Below are positions 60,501 through 63,500 of a stretch of 64,000 nt of DNA, piece after piece. A program made the translations under genes and the position numbers. How positions within the stretch are numbered: the stretch's first letter is position 1; each line of letters begins with the position of its first letter. Source of the DNA: Perognathus longimembris pacificus (lineage: Eukaryota; Chordata; Mammalia; Rodentia; Heteromyidae); contig NC_063161.1 of assembly GCF_023159225.1 (NCBI RefSeq), forward strand, positions 6,571,580 through 6,635,579, read 5' to 3'. The notes under the pieces are model-generated. The model ran no database searches, was not told where the DNA came from, and was given only the letters and a program-made list of their open reading frames with translations.

Positions 60501-63500
60501 AGGCTCATGGTTCAAAGCCAGCTGGGCAGAGAGGCAGGGGTGAGAACCTTATCTCTAATTAACCAGCCAGAAAAGGCAGATGTAAGATAGGGCGCAAGTA
60601 CCCAGAATGTCAGCCTTGAGCCAAAAAAAAAAGAAAAAAATCCAAGCAGGAGTGTGAGGTCCAAAGTTCAAGCCAGCAGGAAGATAAATAAATAAACCAG
60701 TAGAATTCCAGGCGGCTCAGCCACAGCCCGAGAGCAGTGTCCCGGGGTGGCTTGGTCCCCAGGACTCGCGGTCCCAGCTGAGCGGGCACAGGGAGCGGGG
60801 CGGTGAGCGGAGGTCAGGACGCCAGAGCCCCTGCACGGTGAAAGGAACCAGCACAGCACCCAGTGCGTTGTCTGGGGGCCCGGGGTGGGGAGACCCAACT
60901 GGAAGGGGGAAACACAGCCACGTAACAGTGACCACCAAGCGTCTCCCCTCGGTGGAGGCCGCCTGTCCCTTCTGCCCGTAGCCAACCTCCTCAGGAATGC
61001 GGGACCACGGACACCCCAAGCGGGTCCAGCAGGGGCGGCCGGTGAGGGGAGGCCCGTCGCTGGGGTCATCAGGACGGGAGGATTCAGGCAGAGCAGAGCC
61101 CCTTCCTATGGCCACCCCCCCCACCTGTGGGGCCAGGTCCCTGCCCCCTCTGGCCACCTCAGCCCCTGTATGCTCCAGACGCCTGGCTACAACACCCCCA
61201 GACCCTCCTTCCTCCACACCTCGCAGGCCACTGCATGCTGCCCCAGGACCGGCTTCCTCAGCACAAAGGGGGAGACCTGAAAGACGCGGTGGATGAACTA
61301 GAAGTCCCCGGACTTCGTAGCGGAGCCCTTTGATCTGAGCTATCCTCTGCCCCAGCCAACTCCGCAACCACCAAGAAAGAGCAGGTCCAGCCGCGGGGCG
61401 CCCTGTGTGGAAGGCAAACCAGCCCTCCCCACACGGGCACCTCACAGAACACAGCCCCAAACCCAGGGGACCACCATGTTCCTCCGCCGCTCCCGTGATC
61501 ACATGATCACACGTCTCCAGGGCTCCTCCAAGGACGAAGACTGGGCTAGGGGCCAACCCCGCCACACCTGTGACCTGGGACTGTTGTTCACTGCGCACGC
61601 CTTTCTCACCCCTTCCCCAAGTTCCCCTACTTAACCCGAAGCCAACGTCTGCACCCCTGAAGACGGCTGAAGGTGCCCTGGAGTGCCGTCTTCCCACAGC
61701 TGCCGTGTCATAAACCTCCCTTCTCTGCCCTTCACCAGGTCTTTATTGGGCACAGTGGTCAGATCTAACATGGGACTCTCGCGGCTTTGGGCCCGGGGTC
61801 TACAAATCCAGTTTCAATGCCAGCCCCAAGTGGGAATCGGGTCCCTATTCCAAAACCTCGTGGTCCCCTGTGCCTCCCAGCAACCCAGCGGGCCCCAGTG
61901 AAGACCTATCCGTGGGTGTTTCCTAATTTCAGCTCCGTGAGAGCAGGAAGGACGCCATGCCCTACGTCTTCCTCTCCTCACCCGCCTAGCACAAAGCCTG
62001 GCGTTCCGCCCGTGCTCCATCAACGCTGGCTTTGTGCATAAACGTTACCACCCTGGGCAAGCCAGAGGAAGACAAGAGAAAGGAAGAAGTTTCTAGCACA
62101 GGAGGCTTTCCCCCAAGTTGAAACTGGCTGCCTTGGGAGGCGGAGCGTCCCCCGCCGTGGGCCGCGCGCGTGCAGGCAAACGCGGGGCTCTGGGCTCATC
62201 ACGGCTGAGATGGTTAGACTCCGCACGGAGAGGCGCGCGCCGACCTCTAAGGCACCTTCCAAGCGCGAGGTTCTGTGAGCCGGTAATTTGAGGGAGGGGC
62301 GGGGCAGGAAGGAAAGAAATATCCTTGGGCTGTCAGGCTGTTACTCTGGAAACCGAGCATTTATAGCACCCAGCCTGGTGGGCCTGTGGGGGAACGAGGG
62401 CGGCTCTGGAGAGGCAGGAACCGGATGGGAACGGGACCCTGAAGCTGGGCTTCGGACCCCGGACTGTGGCCCCGATCCCTCCCCCTCCACCCACACCATC
62501 CAAAGGAGAAACAACAACAAAAAAGCCTGCGCTGTGCTGATCACCCACCGCTCACGCCTTTAATCCTAGCTACTCAAGAGGCTGAGAGCTAAGGATCGCA
62601 GTGTGAAGCCAGTGCCCCCCCCCCCCCGAGGCAAGAAAGTCCGTAAGACTTTCATCTCCAATTAACGCTCAGAAGCTAGAAGCGGAGCTTTGGCTCGAGT
62701 GGGAGTGCCAGCCTTGAGCAACAAAGCTAAGAAGAGACGGTGTCTAGGCCATGAGTTCAAGGCCCAGTACTGGCACACAAACACATAAAGTCTGACCCCT
62801 AGCCAGAAACCGCTTAGCAATAGCACAGACCCTGGAGGCCCAAAGGGCAGAGGGCTGATCACGGAGGGCGCAGGATGGAGCCAGGCCAACGGTGGACTTC
62901 CCTGACAGTAAGGAAAACCATCCTGGAGCCTAGAAGGAAGGGCAGACTATGTCATGACGTTGCTTCAGAGCAGACTGTGTAGGCTGGCCACCGCCACGGT
63001 ACGCACCACACACGCACTGTACACACCCCACACGGTCTGCTACCTACCCTGCCATCACGATGAAGAAGTCCAGACGGTTCCACGTGTCTCCGAGGTAGCA
63101 CTTCTTGCCGAAAATGCCCAGTGCCACCATCTTGAGCACCATCTCCATTGCAAAGAAGATGAAAATAAAGTCGTCAAAAACCTGCCAGGAAGGAGGAAGA
63201 AAGCCACAGTCACCATGGGAGGAGGGGACAGGAGCATGGACAAGAGGGCCTGGGAAAGAATCTAGAAAGATCCTGGGGCAGGAGCAGAACTTCAGAAGCC
63301 CTGGCCCCACGCAGCCATTCCACAACGGAGGAGAAGTTGGCCCAGAGAGGGAAATGAATTTGTCCCACGTCACGCAGCTTATCTACACACTCCCTTAGCC
63401 CAGGCGGAGGAAGTGGGAGAGCTCACAAACTCTTCCTAATAAACTGCCACCCAATTAGGCCTAGGCGTTGGGTCTGCACTCTCTTCGGTAATTCTCACAG

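Larger units (their letters stand above)
51464..63047 (-). other. CACNA1I: Intron 3 (11.6 kb)
   Basis: Holds the CA/CG run at 52318-52398, a short GGAA tract at 54085-54121, AT-rich homeodomain-like islands at 54600-54750 and 56085-56200, SINEs at 55709, 56675, 57285, 59390-59926, 60446 and 62546, and G/C homopolymers at 55580-55610. No additional exon or second gene was recognised. Confidence 0.75.
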